Assembly (NCBI RefSeq): GCF_003003885.1
Contig: NZ_PVWN01000006.1
Span: 82,403 to 146,402, forward strand
Reading direction: 5' to 3'
DNA from: Chlorogloea sp. CCALA 695
GTDB taxonomy: Bacteria; Cyanobacteriota; Cyanobacteriia; Cyanobacteriales; Chroococcidiopsidaceae
DNA: 64,000 bases
Shown: positions 1-8,903 of the stretch, piece by piece
Layout: every line of letters begins with the position of its first letter
Numbering within the stretch: the stretch's first letter is position 1
Made by a program: the position numbers and the translations under genes
The notes under the pieces: model-generated
Database searches by the model: none
Told to the model about the DNA's origin: nothing
What the model saw: the letters and a program-made list of their open reading frames with translations, nothing else

Positions 1-1185
1 GGAGGAATACAAGGCGTTAAACATCGCTTGAATAGTTTAAGTCTTGAAGCCCGAATTGCAGCATTAAGTGAGGCGCTAAATTACGGCAACGAAGGTTTAG
101 ATTTAGTAACTGCAGCTTTAAAAGATAAGTTTAGAAAGGTACGTCATGCAGCTATGCAGTTGTTGAAAGAAAGAAGAGAGGAAAAAGCTAAATTAGCTGT
201 ACAAAATTACAAATTTTGTAGTAACTTTCGCTTTGAACGATTAAACGAGCTTCCGCTTCCATACGGACACGCTACTACCTTTGCTAATCGAAAAGTCATA
301 GAGGTTGACTCTTTTCCTCAAATTATCGATCCAGCAAAAACGGCTTATGCTTTAAGAGTCTCCAATGATTGGAGTCAAGAGGCACATCAATCTAATATTA
401 CTATCCTAGATAAGTTTCAATCACTTCTAAAAGCTCGTCGGGCTAAGGAAATCGAAGCTTTGGTATTTGGCTTCTGTGGTTATACACTTTACCCTATAGT
501 TGATATATTAGTTTCTGCGCGCGAAAATTTTAAAAATCTTAAAGCTGTATTCTTTGGAGACATTGACAATTCGGAATGCGACTCTCGTTCGATTATATTA
601 AATGATATTAGTAAAGTTTTGATCGCCTACCCTAATCTAGAAGTATTAAAAATTCGTTGTTCTGAATATGGATTAGATAAATTAGCATTCGAGCCATTAC
701 ATCACAATAAATTAAAAGCGCTGATAATTGAATCTGATAAACTGCACCCCGAAGTCCTAAATGAAATTTGCGCTCTTGAACTACCTGCACTGGAATATCT
801 AGAGTTATGGCTAGGAGAAGAAACAGATCATTTTGAAAATTTACCTCTTAAACCCGTGATGCCCATTATTTCCGGTCAGCGATTCTCTAAACTTAAATAT
901 TTAGGGCTGCGTCATAGCAATGATTCGGTGTATATTGCTCTTGCCTTAATTGAGTCATCATTAATTGAGCAATTAATAGAGTTAGATATCTCTATGGGCA
1001 ACTTAGAAGATGATGGCGCGGAATTTTTGTTAAATTGTCCAGCAGTACACCAATTAGATACTCTCAATATCTCTCTCAATTGTTTATCTAATGATATGGT
1101 GACTCGGTTAAAACAGTTAGATATAGAAATCATCTGCGACAATTTCACCTATCGAGGTGAGCGATACTGTACTGCTAGTGAATAA
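1..1185 (+). CDS. HEAT-repeat / STM4015-family leucine-rich protein, 5' partial
   Basis: The frame is open to the first base of the window, so the gene starts upstream; the TTG at 28 is not a convincing start. The visible N-terminus is HEAT-like (motif RIAALSEALNYG, then a second helix pair ending in LLKERREEK). From about residue 75 of the visible part the protein resembles the STM4015 family: AYALR, the stretch LKAVFFGDIDNSECD, then leucine-rich strands such as ALEYLELWLG, KLKYLGLRHS and ELDISMG. STM4015 is an uncharacterised Salmonella locus whose homologues travel with STM4011-STM4014. The next gene here is an STM4011-type radical SAM protein 22 bp downstream, which supports the assignment. 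Function is unknown; a scaffold or partner role is inference. Confidence 0.75.
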   Translation, partial: GGIQGVKHRLNSLSLEARIAALSEALNYGNEGLDLVTAALKDKFRKVRHAAMQLLKERREEKAKLAVQNYKFCSNFRFERLNELPLPYGHATTFANRKVIEVDSFPQIIDPAKTAYALRVSNDWSQEAHQSNITILDKFQSLLKARRAKEIEALVFGFCGYTLYPIVDILVSARENFKNLKAVFFGDIDNSECDSRSIILNDISKVLIAYPNLEVLKIRCSEYGLDKLAFEPLHHNKLKALIIESDKLHPEVLNEICALELPALEYLELWLGEETDHFENLPLKPVMPIISGQRFSKLKYLGLRHSNDSVYIALALIESSLIEQLIELDISMGNLEDDGAEFLLNCPAVHQLDTLNISLNCLSNDMVTRLKQLDIEIICDNFTYRGERYCTASE

Positions 1186-1207
1186 TTCAAGCCAAAATAA
1201 TTTACCA

Positions 1208-2083
1208 ATGAATTTAACTATTCTTTATCGCGGTTCATTAGTTAGTTGCAACTATGGTTGTGAATATTGTCCCTTTGCCAAACGCCAGCAAACCGCCGCC
1301 GAGTTAACAATTGATAAACAGCAATTAGAACGCTTTGTTAATTGGATAGGCGATCGCCCACAGCACCAGTTTTCAATTCTGTTCACGCCTTGGGGAGAAG
1401 CGTTAATTCATTCCTATTACCAACAGGCATTGATAAAATTAACCCAAATGCCTCATGTTAATAAAGCTGCAATCCAAACTAATCTATCGTGTCAATTAGA
1501 TTGGGTGGAGGAATGCAACAAGGGCAAATTAGCATTGTGGGCAACTTTTCATTCGCAATGGGTTTCGCGCGGCTTGTTCCTTGCCAAATGCCTAGAATTA
1601 GATCGTCGCGGTGTTCGTTTCAGTGCGGGTGTTGTGGGTTTTTCGCAGTTCAAAGACGAGATTGCAACTTTGCGTCAAGAGTTACCAGCCCACATTTATC
1701 TGTGGATTAATGCAGTTAAGAAAGAACTGGCTAATTTATCCTTAGAAGACCGAAATTTCTTTGAGGAAGTCGATCCTCTATTTTCAGTAAATACTCAAAA
1801 CTATCCTAGCTTGGGTCATAGTTGCCGCGCCGGAAAATCGGTAATTTCTGTTGATGGTGATGGCAATATGCGCCGTTGTCACTTTATTGCTGAACCAATT
1901 GGCAATATCTACGATCGCACCTTTGAATCTGCATTGTTTGAACGCCTCTGTACTAATACCTCCTGTCATTGTCATATCGGTTACGTTCACCTAGATTATT
2001 TGGAGTTAGATAAGGTATTTGGTTCGGGAATTTTAGAGCGGATTCCCGATCAATTAATGGGAAAGGCGATCGCGCATCCGTAA
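1208..2083 (+). CDS. STM4011-family radical SAM protein
   Basis: 291 aa from the ATG at 1208. A longer reading from GTG 1157 would overlap the upstream gene; I prefer 1208 because the family begins with MNLTILYRG. The radical SAM cluster motif is C14-x3-C18-x2-C21. Other family blocks are FTPWGEALI, AAIQTNLSCQLDW and a C-terminal cysteine-rich segment (GHSCRAGKSVISVDGDGNMRRCHF, then NTSCHCHIGYVHLD when read in short blocks), which could bind a second Fe-S cluster like SPASM-type enzymes (inference). It follows the STM4015-type gene by 22 bp and is probably cotranscribed. Substrate and product are unknown for the whole family. Confidence 0.85.
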   Translation: MNLTILYRGSLVSCNYGCEYCPFAKRQQTAAELTIDKQQLERFVNWIGDRPQHQFSILFTPWGEALIHSYYQQALIKLTQMPHVNKAAIQTNLSCQLDWVEECNKGKLALWATFHSQWVSRGLFLAKCLELDRRGVRFSAGVVGFSQFKDEIATLRQELPAHIYLWINAVKKELANLSLEDRNFFEEVDPLFSVNTQNYPSLGHSCRAGKSVISVDGDGNMRRCHFIAEPIGNIYDRTFESALFERLCTNTSCHCHIGYVHLDYLELDKVFGSGILERIPDQLMGKAIAHP

Positions 2084-2121
2084 CTGGTAATACTAATATT
2101 GCTCTATAAGTAAAACTCCCA

Positions 2122-2283
2122 TGTCAGAAAATCTCAATCAACCCAGAGAAATTGAAGAAGACACTTAGTGGGCATTTGGGCTATGTCAAATGCGTTGCTA
2201 TTAGTCCTGATGGACAGTCAATTATAAGTGCAAGCAGCCATGAAGAAATCAAAATTTGGGGTTTGCCTGAACAGATATCTTAG
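2122..2283 (+). pseudogene. WD40-repeat remnant
   Basis: Reading frame 1 from about 2164 to the TAG at 2281 encodes one clean WD40 blade: L-S-G-H at the start, VKCVAISPDGQSIISASS in the middle and IKIWGLPEQ at the end. There is no usable start codon in this frame, and a TAA closes it just upstream near 2107. The ATG at 2121 lies in another frame and stops after 15 codons. This looks like the last blade of a decayed WD40 gene. Cyanobacterial HEAT proteins resembling the first gene in this window are often joined to WD40 blades, so a shared origin is possible. Confidence 0.6.
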
Positions 2284-2295
2284 TGTTAGAAGCAC

Positions 2296-2862
2296 TTATT
2301 TAACTTTCAACCAACCAAATATATCTGCTGGCGAAATTTGCCAATTTTCCAGTACATCGAGAACGGTTAAATTATCGCTACCGTATTTTACCTCTGGTAA
2401 TTGCTCTGGTTGAAATACCATCACCGATCTATCATCAGGATCGATAAACCACCCTAGTTTTGTCCCGTGATTAAGACAAAAAATAATTTTATTGATGACA
2501 CTATTAGCAGCTTGTTCGGGTGATAAAATTTCAATCGTCCAATCTGGGTAGCTTTCAAACCTATTGACAATCTCCCCATTCTCATCAACAGGAATATGTA
2601 ACCACTCAAATACCGCAATATCTGGAACCTGAGAACGTCCTCCAAATGTGCAGCGTAACTCAGTTAATGCTAAAGCTAACTGACGGGATTTACCGACTTG
2701 ATTGATAGTAGATGACAACTCAGTTTGAACAATACTATGTTTTCCTTGCGGCATGGGTTTTTGATAGATTTTCCCGTCGATATATTCGCTAGCTGGTTTT
2801 GTTTCTGGCAACTGCAAGAAATCTTCAACAGATATCAACAACTGGGACTTTATTGATGACAC
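2296..2862 (-). CDS. Uma2-family (DUF820) putative restriction-like nuclease
   Basis: 188 aa, usual length for the family. Uma2 proteins share the PD-(D/E)xK nuclease fold and are hugely amplified in cyanobacteria; the biological role is not established. Visible motifs are the N-terminal EYIDGKIY, the acidic PDIAVFEW, WTIEILSPEQ, and the C-terminal GTKLGWFIDPDDRSVMVF. The expected catalytic Asp/Glu residues are in PDIAVF and TIEILSP. The gene stands alone, reading opposite to the WD40 remnant and ending 13 bp from it. It appears intact. Confidence 0.85.
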   Translation of the reverse strand: MSSIKSQLLISVEDFLQLPETKPASEYIDGKIYQKPMPQGKHSIVQTELSSTINQVGKSRQLALALTELRCTFGGRSQVPDIAVFEWLHIPVDENGEIVNRFESYPDWTIEILSPEQAANSVINKIIFCLNHGTKLGWFIDPDDRSVMVFQPEQLPEVKYGSDNLTVLDVLENWQISPADIFGWLKVK

Positions 2863-2924
2863 TATAAATAATTACTCCTGTAATCGTGACTACAATCGCC
2901 GATCGCAAATATCTAATTAATCAA

Positions 2925-3293
2925 CTATACCCATTGCCCTACAACTACTCGCACTTTACCATCTTCTAAAACTTCCTCCTCAACTTCAAGCCCCTGTTGG
3001 ATTGTTGCCATTAATGTTTTGTGGGCGTATTTTTGAGTAATTGAGTTAACAAACTCCTGTTGATTAATTTTCGCTCCCCAAAAGTCGGCAACTATTTCGT
3101 AAATTTCGCCGCAATGGGGAAATCCTAAATCGTAACCGTTTTTTTGGCGAATTACATACTCCGATTGAGTGGTATTGCCATGATAGCCAAGCACATTAAT
3201 ATTGCATTCAACTTGATAACCCAATTCTTGCAATACTTGAAAAAGAGTATCGCTGTTTTTAATTTGAACTTTGATTGTTGTAAAGTGAGACAT
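2925..3293 (-). CDS. DUF1257 protein, Ycf35-like
   Basis: 122 aa beginning MSHFTTIKVQIKN, the typical opening of the DUF1257/Ycf35 family found in cyanobacteria and red-algal plastids. Conserved blocks include TLFQVLQELGYQVE, NGYDLGFP and EIVADFWGA. The family has no assigned function. In many cyanobacteria it lies beside an AAA+ ATPase gene (Ycf46-like) and a small DUF2997 gene; here the ATPase is present only as the broken remnant 93 bp upstream on the same strand. The gene itself looks intact and full length. Confidence 0.85.
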   Translation of the reverse strand: MSHFTTIKVQIKNSDTLFQVLQELGYQVECNINVLGYHGNTTQSEYVIRQKNGYDLGFPHCGEIYEIVADFWGAKINQQEFVNSITQKYAHKTLMATIQQGLEVEEEVLEDGKVRVVVGQWV

Positions 3294-3385
3294 TTTAGTT
3301 TTTGATACTGTTGTTAACTTGCTTCAATCAACTTCTAACGGCGAAATCTCTGGCTGAATTATACGTTGCTCAATTCTGCGGCTAG

Positions 3386-3750
3386 TTAAGTGTCACTAGA
3401 CGCGGTTCTTGCGCCTGCTTCGGCTACCCATTGTTTCAAAGCTTCAATTTGCGTTCATAGCTAAAGGCACAGTTTGGGCGATCGCCTGTGCTATATCCTC
3501 TGTAACAAAATCCCGGCGCTGTCCATCTTTCATTGCAAAGGCTTGGTGCATCGCATCAACAATTACTTGCTCGATTTCTGCACCGCTAAAATTAGGGCTG
3601 GCTTTGGCTAATATAGCTAAATCAAATTCTCGTAAACGGTTGGGGCGTAATTTTTGTAAATGTACCTTAAAAATCTCCTAAGGTGATGTATTGTTGCTGG
3701 CGATCGCTCAACGGAGTCTCGTAAACTTGATTGCGCTCGAAATTCGTCAT
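3386..3750 (-). pseudogene. AAA+ ATPase remnant (C-terminal lid region)
   Basis: On the minus strand an ATG at 3750 opens 27 codons (MTNFERNQ...ITLGDF) and hits a stop. In another frame the sequence continues LREFDLAILAKASPNFSG, then AEIEQVIVDAMHQAF, the hallmark lid of AAA+ ATPases. After VPLAMN the frame shifts again, and QIEALKQWVAEAGARTASS runs to a TAA at 3388-3386. The Walker A and B domain is absent. This is therefore a gene with at least one large internal deletion and two frame changes. It sits directly upstream of the DUF1257 gene, as its intact homologues do in other cyanobacteria. Confidence 0.7.
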
Positions 3751-4183
3751 TTCGCCCCTAAAACTTAATTAGCGTGACATTACCGCCCTAACTGACGAAG
3801 ACCATCAACGTTGTTACTTTATATATCAAATGAGAGAACAATCTTTTTGCTCCGGACTAAATTTAAGTTTATGGGTCAACTCATCGAACTAGCAATAGTA
3901 TTGAAGGTAGAAATTGAGTAATTGCTGTTCTTGGTCGAAAAGACTTAGAGAATTTTTTATCAAAGCAATAGGGACTACAACACCCTACTTGTCTGCCTAA
4001 ATAATTCTGAGGTCAAAATAAGTCCCGATACTTAGAGAACGAGTTAAAATTCTTTTAATTGGTATCTGATAGTTGCACTCTTGCTGATCGCTGTGAAGTG
4101 CGAGGTATTCTCCGCCCTTAAAAAGGAGGGAATTTCTGAGAAGCGCAAGTTATGAGCCAAAACTCTGTGTAGGAGCTAATTTA
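3751..4183. other. Intergenic gap, no gene seen
   Basis: Roughly 430 bp between the AAA+ remnant and the HEAT protein. I see no supported gene. A short palindromic stretch near 4110-4134 (CGCCCTTAAAAAGGAGGG) could form a weak hairpin. The final bases hold the ribosome binding site AGGAG at 4171-4175 for the next gene. Confidence 0.5.
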
Positions 4184-5473
4184 ATGATTGCAGATATCAA
4201 AGTTCAACTTTTACAACAGGCACAGGCGGCGCACAATGTAGGTAACTGGGAAATAGTTATTCAATGCTTGCAACAACTGGTAATTGTAGATATTGAGCAA
4301 GAAGCAAGTCAAATATTGGATTTAGCTCAAACAGTTTTGATTGAAGGCGATTTTTCTCAGCGTTGGGATATTGCGAAAGTGTTTCCCCGTTTAGGTGCAA
4401 ATGTGGGAATTGGTATTGATCGCGCCATCGCTCCAATAGTAGAAATTGTTAAAAATGAAGAAGATGAAGAATTGCGCTGGTATGCAGCCAGGATTTTAGG
4501 GGAATTTAATCATCCGACTAAAGCGATCGCAGCTTTAGTTGACTTGCTCAAATCCTCCGAAAATGACGAATTAACCTCAATGGTAGCCAGCGCTTTAGGA
4601 CAAATTGGCAACCCGGCTGTTGCTGCATTAAAGGAATTATTAGCAGAGGAAACTACACGCCTAATCGCTGTACAATCACTATCTCACATCCGGCGCTCAG
4701 AAATAATTGCCCCATTATTAACAGTAGTTAAAGATCCAGATGCCAAGATTAGAAAAACTTCCATTGAAGCTTTGGGGAGTTTTCATAACGCAGAGATTCC
4801 GCCAGTTTTGCTTGAGGCTTTAGACGATATTTCCGCACCAGTGAGAAAAGAAGCTGTTACAGGTTTAGGTTTTCGCTCTGACGTGCGAGAAGAATTAAAC
4901 TTAGTAGATAAGTTAATCCCTCGGTTGTACGACTTTAATCTAGAGGTTTGCTGTACTGCGGCAGTTTCTCTAGGTAGATTGGGAGGCGACATCGCTACCA
5001 ATGCTTTAAAATCTGTGCTAACTTCTCCTCTTACGCCGATAAACTTGCAATTAGAATGTATCAGAGCTTTGGGTAGAATAGAGACACCTCTAAGCTTGCA
5101 ATATCTGCGCTCTTGCTTAAACGAACATTCCTTCCCCGTGCAACAAGAGGTTGTCAAGGTTTTAGGACAAGTACAAAAATTAAAAGTAATCGCCGGGGAG
5201 ATTTTAATCGAAGCTTTGCAATTATCAAACACTCTGACTAGCGCGATCGCTTTATCATTGGGACGATTGGGCGAACTTCAAGCAATAGATCCCTTAATAA
5301 ATTTACTTGCTAATCCAGATACAGGAGTTAGGTTACACACGATCGCAGCTTTACAACAACTAGCCCCAGTTCAAGCGTACCAACAACTACAACATCTAAA
5401 TAACGATTCTAAAATTACCTCAGAACTTACTCAAGGCATAGAATTTGCATTGCAAGAATGGCAACAAATATAA
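4184..5473 (+). CDS. HEAT-repeat protein
   Basis: 429 aa, start ATG supported by AGGAG eight bases upstream. From about residue 80 to the end it is a run of PBS-lyase-type HEAT repeats, for example RWYAARILGEF, SMVASALGQIGNPA, IRKTSIEALGSF, VRKEAVTGLGF, TAAVSLGRLGG and TSAIALSLGRLGE. No catalytic domain is visible. Related repeats occur in phycobilin lyases such as CpcE, but there is no phycobiliprotein gene nearby, so I leave it as a scaffold or protein-binding protein. It is monocistronic by spacing. Confidence 0.8.
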   Translation: MIADIKVQLLQQAQAAHNVGNWEIVIQCLQQLVIVDIEQEASQILDLAQTVLIEGDFSQRWDIAKVFPRLGANVGIGIDRAIAPIVEIVKNEEDEELRWYAARILGEFNHPTKAIAALVDLLKSSENDELTSMVASALGQIGNPAVAALKELLAEETTRLIAVQSLSHIRRSEIIAPLLTVVKDPDAKIRKTSIEALGSFHNAEIPPVLLEALDDISAPVRKEAVTGLGFRSDVREELNLVDKLIPRLYDFNLEVCCTAAVSLGRLGGDIATNALKSVLTSPLTPINLQLECIRALGRIETPLSLQYLRSCLNEHSFPVQQEVVKVLGQVQKLKVIAGEILIEALQLSNTLTSAIALSLGRLGELQAIDPLINLLANPDTGVRLHTIAALQQLAPVQAYQQLQHLNNDSKITSELTQGIEFALQEWQQI

Positions 5474-5572
5474 GCAGTCGTAAGCTAGTTGTAACAATCT
5501 CTACCAAAACCTAGTTCTAGATCGAGTAATTTTAGACTTGGGGATATAAATGTAATTCAGGCTACAAACAAA

Positions 5573-6496
5573 ATGCGGCTAGAGCAGTTGCAAGCTTTTT
5601 TAGCGATCGCCGATACGGGCAGTTTTCAGCAAGCAGCGCGAAAATGTGGGGTGACTCAATCAACCATTAGTCGCCAAATTCAAGCATTAGAAGCCGATTT
5701 AGGTGTAGCTTTGTTTCATCGCAACGCGGCTACTACCTTAACTTTAGGCGGCGATCGCTTTTTGCCTCGCGTCCGCAAAATTTGCCAAGAGTGGCGCACG
5801 GCAACAGAAGAATTAGCCGATTTAGTGGCAGGAAAACAGCCAGAATTATGTGTTGCGGCAATTCATTCAATTTGCTCTCATTTTTTGCCGCCAGTGCTGC
5901 AACAATTTTGCCGCGACTATCCAGACGTACAGTTGCGCGTAACATCTTTAGGCAGCGATCGCGCTTTAAAAGTGCTTAAAGATGGCATGGTAGATTTGGC
6001 GATCGTCATGAATAATCGCTTTTTAACTGCTAGTTCTGAGATGGTAGTACAAGTGCTATACGATGAACCTATTGAGGTGCTAATGGCAGCAACTCACCCG
6101 CTTACAGCCTATGAATGGATACCTTGGGCGGAGTTAACTTGCTACCCACAGGTAGTATTTAAAGATGGCTATGGGATGCAACGGTTGGTACAAGACAGGT
6201 TTGATCGCGAAGGTGCAATACTCCAAGCAGTTGTAGAGGTAAATACTCTTGATGCTTTCCGGGGGGTAGTACGTCAAGGGGATATGGTTGCTTTGCTGCC
6301 ACAATCGGCATTAATAGAAGCTCGTAACGATCCTACTCTGGCAGTGCGAGTATTGGGCAACGGCAGAAACGATTTGACACGCCGAGTTGTGATGGTAACT
6401 ACCCAAGATCGGCTAAAAATTCCCCCAATTCGTCGTTTTTGGGACTTGGTACAAGCATCTATCCCAGTGCCGGAAAAGATAGAAACAAGTGCTTAA
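5573..6496 (+). CDS. LysR-family transcriptional regulator
   Basis: 307 aa. The N-terminal winged helix covers residues 1-60 with the classic LysR sequence SFQQAARKCGVTQSTISRQI followed by ALEADLGVALFHR. The rest is a periplasmic-binding-like effector domain (from about 90). The gene is 46 bp upstream of the TrpD-like gene on the same strand, separated only by a heptanucleotide repeat, so the two may be cotranscribed or functionally linked. Effector and targets cannot be read from the sequence. Similarity to the carbon regulators RbcR/NdhR is only at family level. Confidence 0.9.
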   Translation: MRLEQLQAFLAIADTGSFQQAARKCGVTQSTISRQIQALEADLGVALFHRNAATTLTLGGDRFLPRVRKICQEWRTATEELADLVAGKQPELCVAAIHSICSHFLPPVLQQFCRDYPDVQLRVTSLGSDRALKVLKDGMVDLAIVMNNRFLTASSEMVVQVLYDEPIEVLMAATHPLTAYEWIPWAELTCYPQVVFKDGYGMQRLVQDRFDREGAILQAVVEVNTLDAFRGVVRQGDMVALLPQSALIEARNDPTLAVRVLGNGRNDLTRRVVMVTTQDRLKIPPIRRFWDLVQASIPVPEKIETSA

Positions 6497-6542
6497 ATTG
6501 GGAATTGGTAATTGGTAATTGGTAATTGGGAATAGGTAATGG
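6497..6542 (+). repeat. Heptanucleotide tandem repeat (TTGGTAA type)
   Basis: About six degenerate copies of a 7-bp unit (TTGGGAA / TTGGTAA / TAGGTAA) fill the entire gap between the LysR stop and the start of the TrpD-like gene. The same unit recurs near 32.8 kb and 39.2 kb. Short tandemly repeated heptamers (STRR) are a known class in cyanobacteria. Confidence 0.8.
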
Positions 6543-7589
6543 ATGAGTATTGTATTTAGAGAATTTTTAAAAAAAGTAGGTAGTGGGGTGCATACGGGAG
6601 AAGATTTGACCCGCGCGGAGTCAATGGCGGCAACAAAAATGATGCTACTAGCTTCGGCAACCCCCGCCCAAATCGGTGCATTTATGATCGCCCACCGGAT
6701 TAAGCGCCCGACGGGAGAAGAATTAGCCGGAATGCTTGATGCTTACACAGAATTAGGGGCAAAACTGCAACCAATTAATTCAGCGATCTCGCCAATTGTG
6801 ATGGGAATACCCTATGATGGCAGGTCGCGTACTGCACCAATTAGCCCCATAACAGCGTTACTTTTAGTTACGGCAAATCAGCCAGTAATTATGCACGGGA
6901 GCGAGCGATCGCCTACTAAGTACGGATTACCATTAATAGAGATTTGGCAAGGCTTAGGCGTTGATTTTAGTAAGCTATCTTTGGCGCAAACTCAACAGGT
7001 ATTTGAGACAACAGGACTAGGATTTGTCTACTTACCTCAACACTTTAGTCAAGCACAAGTCATATTTGATTACCGCGATCAAATCGGCAAACGTCCGCCC
7101 TTTGCGACAATGGAATTAGTCTGGTGTCCTTATGCTGGGGATGCTCATATTATTGCTGGCTTTGTACATCCGCCCACTGAAGGAATGTTTCAAGGCGCTT
7201 TAACTTTGCGGGGAACAAGTAGTTTTACAACCGTTAAGGGATTAGAAGGTAGTTGTGACTTACCGCGCGATCGCACGGCAATTATCGGCGTATTTAAGGA
7301 CAATGCTTTAGTAGAACACTTGCACCTATCCGCCCGTGACTATGATTTTAGTAACAGAAATGTACCTCTAACTTCCACTCCAGAGTTAATAGCCGCTATG
7401 GAAACAGTCTTGCAAGGTAAACCCTCTGAATTAATGCAAAGTGCCTTGTGGAATGGCGGTTTTTATCTGTGGCGTAGCGGTATTTGCTCCGATATGCGAT
7501 CGGGTATTGCCAAAGCAGAAGAATTATTAATTGGCGGTGAAGTTGCCCAAAAACTAGAACAAATTAGTCAATTTGTGGCTTCAGTTTAA
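6543..7589 (+). CDS. Anthranilate phosphoribosyltransferase-family protein (TrpD2-like)
   Basis: 348 aa. It has the TrpD/nucleoside-phosphorylase class fold markers: an N-terminal helical part with LTRAESMAATKMML and IGAFMIAHRIKRPTGEELAG, followed by a larger alpha/beta domain. The position where true TrpD carries the GTGGD phosphoribosyl-pyrophosphate loop reads GIPYDGRSRT instead, so it is unlikely to be the tryptophan enzyme. YbiB/TrpD2-type relatives bind nucleic acid (established for E. coli YbiB); that role here is inference. It lies behind a LysR gene and its end overlaps the 3' end of mntH by 9 bp, convergent. Confidence 0.8.
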   Translation: MSIVFREFLKKVGSGVHTGEDLTRAESMAATKMMLLASATPAQIGAFMIAHRIKRPTGEELAGMLDAYTELGAKLQPINSAISPIVMGIPYDGRSRTAPISPITALLLVTANQPVIMHGSERSPTKYGLPLIEIWQGLGVDFSKLSLAQTQQVFETTGLGFVYLPQHFSQAQVIFDYRDQIGKRPPFATMELVWCPYAGDAHIIAGFVHPPTEGMFQGALTLRGTSSFTTVKGLEGSCDLPRDRTAIIGVFKDNALVEHLHLSARDYDFSNRNVPLTSTPELIAAMETVLQGKPSELMQSALWNGGFYLWRSGICSDMRSGIAKAEELLIGGEVAQKLEQISQFVASV

Positions 7590-8903
7590 ATTAAACCAGC
7601 TTAAAAAAGTTTGGATTAGCAGCCAGATATTTAAGCCAGCGATCGTGAAGGCTACTGTCCATGCAAGTATCTTCAACCATAAAGGATTAACAAATTCTCC
7701 CATCAGGCGACGTTTACTTGTAAACATTACCAGTGGGAATACCGCAAAAGATAACTGTAGACTTAAAACAACTTGGCTAGAAACTAGCAAACTTCCGGTA
7801 CTTTCTTCACCAAACAAAATAATTGTAATTACCGCCGGAACGATCGCCAGCATTCTAGTTGCCAAACGACGCAACCAAGAAGGTAAACGTAGGTGTAAAA
7901 AGCCTTCCATTACAATTTGCCCAGCCAAGGTTGCTGTCAGCGTTGAACTTTGCCCTGAAGCCAGTAAAGCCAACCCAAAAATAGCACTAGCCGCGCCAAC
8001 TCCTAACAATGGTGAGAGAAGTTTGTAAGCATCCTGAATTTCTGCGACATCTTGATTACCGGAAAAATGAAACGTAGCCGCCGAAACAATTAAAATAGCT
8101 GAATTGATAAATAATGCTAAAGATAAAGCCACTGTCGAATCAATCGTACCAAACTTAATCGCTTCCCATTTTTTTTCGCTAGTGGGTTGAAAGTCGCGGG
8201 TTTGCACAATAGATGAATGTAAATATAAATTGTGCGGCATTACCGTCGCCCCTAGAATACCGATCGCAATGTAAAGCATTTCTGGATTTTGTAAAATCTC
8301 CAACTTAGGTGCATATCCTAGTAAAATCCCTCCAGCATCAGGTTGAGAAAAAATAATTTCGGCAGTAAAACAGATACCCACCGTTGCTACTAGCGTAATT
8401 ACCAGTGCTTCCACGTACCGAAAGCCTTTATTTTGCAAAAATAACAATACAAGTATATCTATCGCTGTAATGCACACTCCCCATAGTAAAGGAATCCCAA
8501 ACAGCAGTTGCAGAGCGATCGCACTTCCCAATAACTCCGCTAAATCACAAGCTGCGATCGCAATTTCACACAGTACCCACAAACAAAAGTTAATCCGGGG
8601 ACTAAAATAATCTCGGCAAGCTTGGGCTAAATCTCGTCCTGTGGCTACACCCAACCGCACACACAACGACTGTAGCAAGATCGCCATCAAATTTGAAACC
8701 AAAATCACCGATAGCAATGTATAGCCAAATTTAGACCCTCCAGCAATATCTGTTGCCCAGTTACCAGGATCCATATAGCCGACAGAAACAAGATAACCCG
8801 GCCCAGCATAAGCCAGCATCTTGCGCCAAAAGCCTTTACCTTCAGGGATTTTAATACTCCGATGAACTTCCGGGAGGCTAGGACGATTTTCTGGGGTAGT
8901 CAT
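7581..8903 (-). CDS. mntH: Nramp-family divalent metal transporter MntH
   Basis: 440 aa, about eleven hydrophobic segments. The metal-binding motif of transmembrane helix 1 is D45-P-G-N48 (GYMDPGNWATD) and that of helix 6 is M222-P-H224 (MPHNLYLHS). These are the diagnostic Nramp residues for Mn(II)/Fe(II) import coupled to protons in the inner membrane. It is transcribed alone, convergent with the TrpD-like gene. Cyanobacteria need much manganese for photosystem II, which fits, though true substrate preference cannot be told from sequence. Confidence 0.92.
   Translation of the reverse strand: MTTPENRPSLPEVHRSIKIPEGKGFWRKMLAYAGPGYLVSVGYMDPGNWATDIAGGSKFGYTLLSVILVSNLMAILLQSLCVRLGVATGRDLAQACRDYFSPRINFCLWVLCEIAIAACDLAELLGSAIALQLLFGIPLLWGVCITAIDILVLLFLQNKGFRYVEALVITLVATVGICFTAEIIFSQPDAGGILLGYAPKLEILQNPEMLYIAIGILGATVMPHNLYLHSSIVQTRDFQPTSEKKWEAIKFGTIDSTVALSLALFINSAILIVSAATFHFSGNQDVAEIQDAYKLLSPLLGVGAASAIFGLALLASGQSSTLTATLAGQIVMEGFLHLRLPSWLRRLATRMLAIVPAVITIILFGEESTGSLLVSSQVVLSLQLSFAVFPLVMFTSKRRLMGEFVNPLWLKILAWTVAFTIAGLNIWLLIQTFLSWFNLN

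Noticed and set aside
1157..1207. GTG start at 1157 for the radical SAM gene
   Set aside because: It would overlap the upstream gene and add residues absent from the family, which starts MNLTILYRG at 1208.
3409..3681. Open frame of 90 codons on the plus strand
   Set aside because: It is the antisense of the AAA+ ATPase remnant, whose minus-strand reading gives clear family motifs; no protein family signal on the plus strand.
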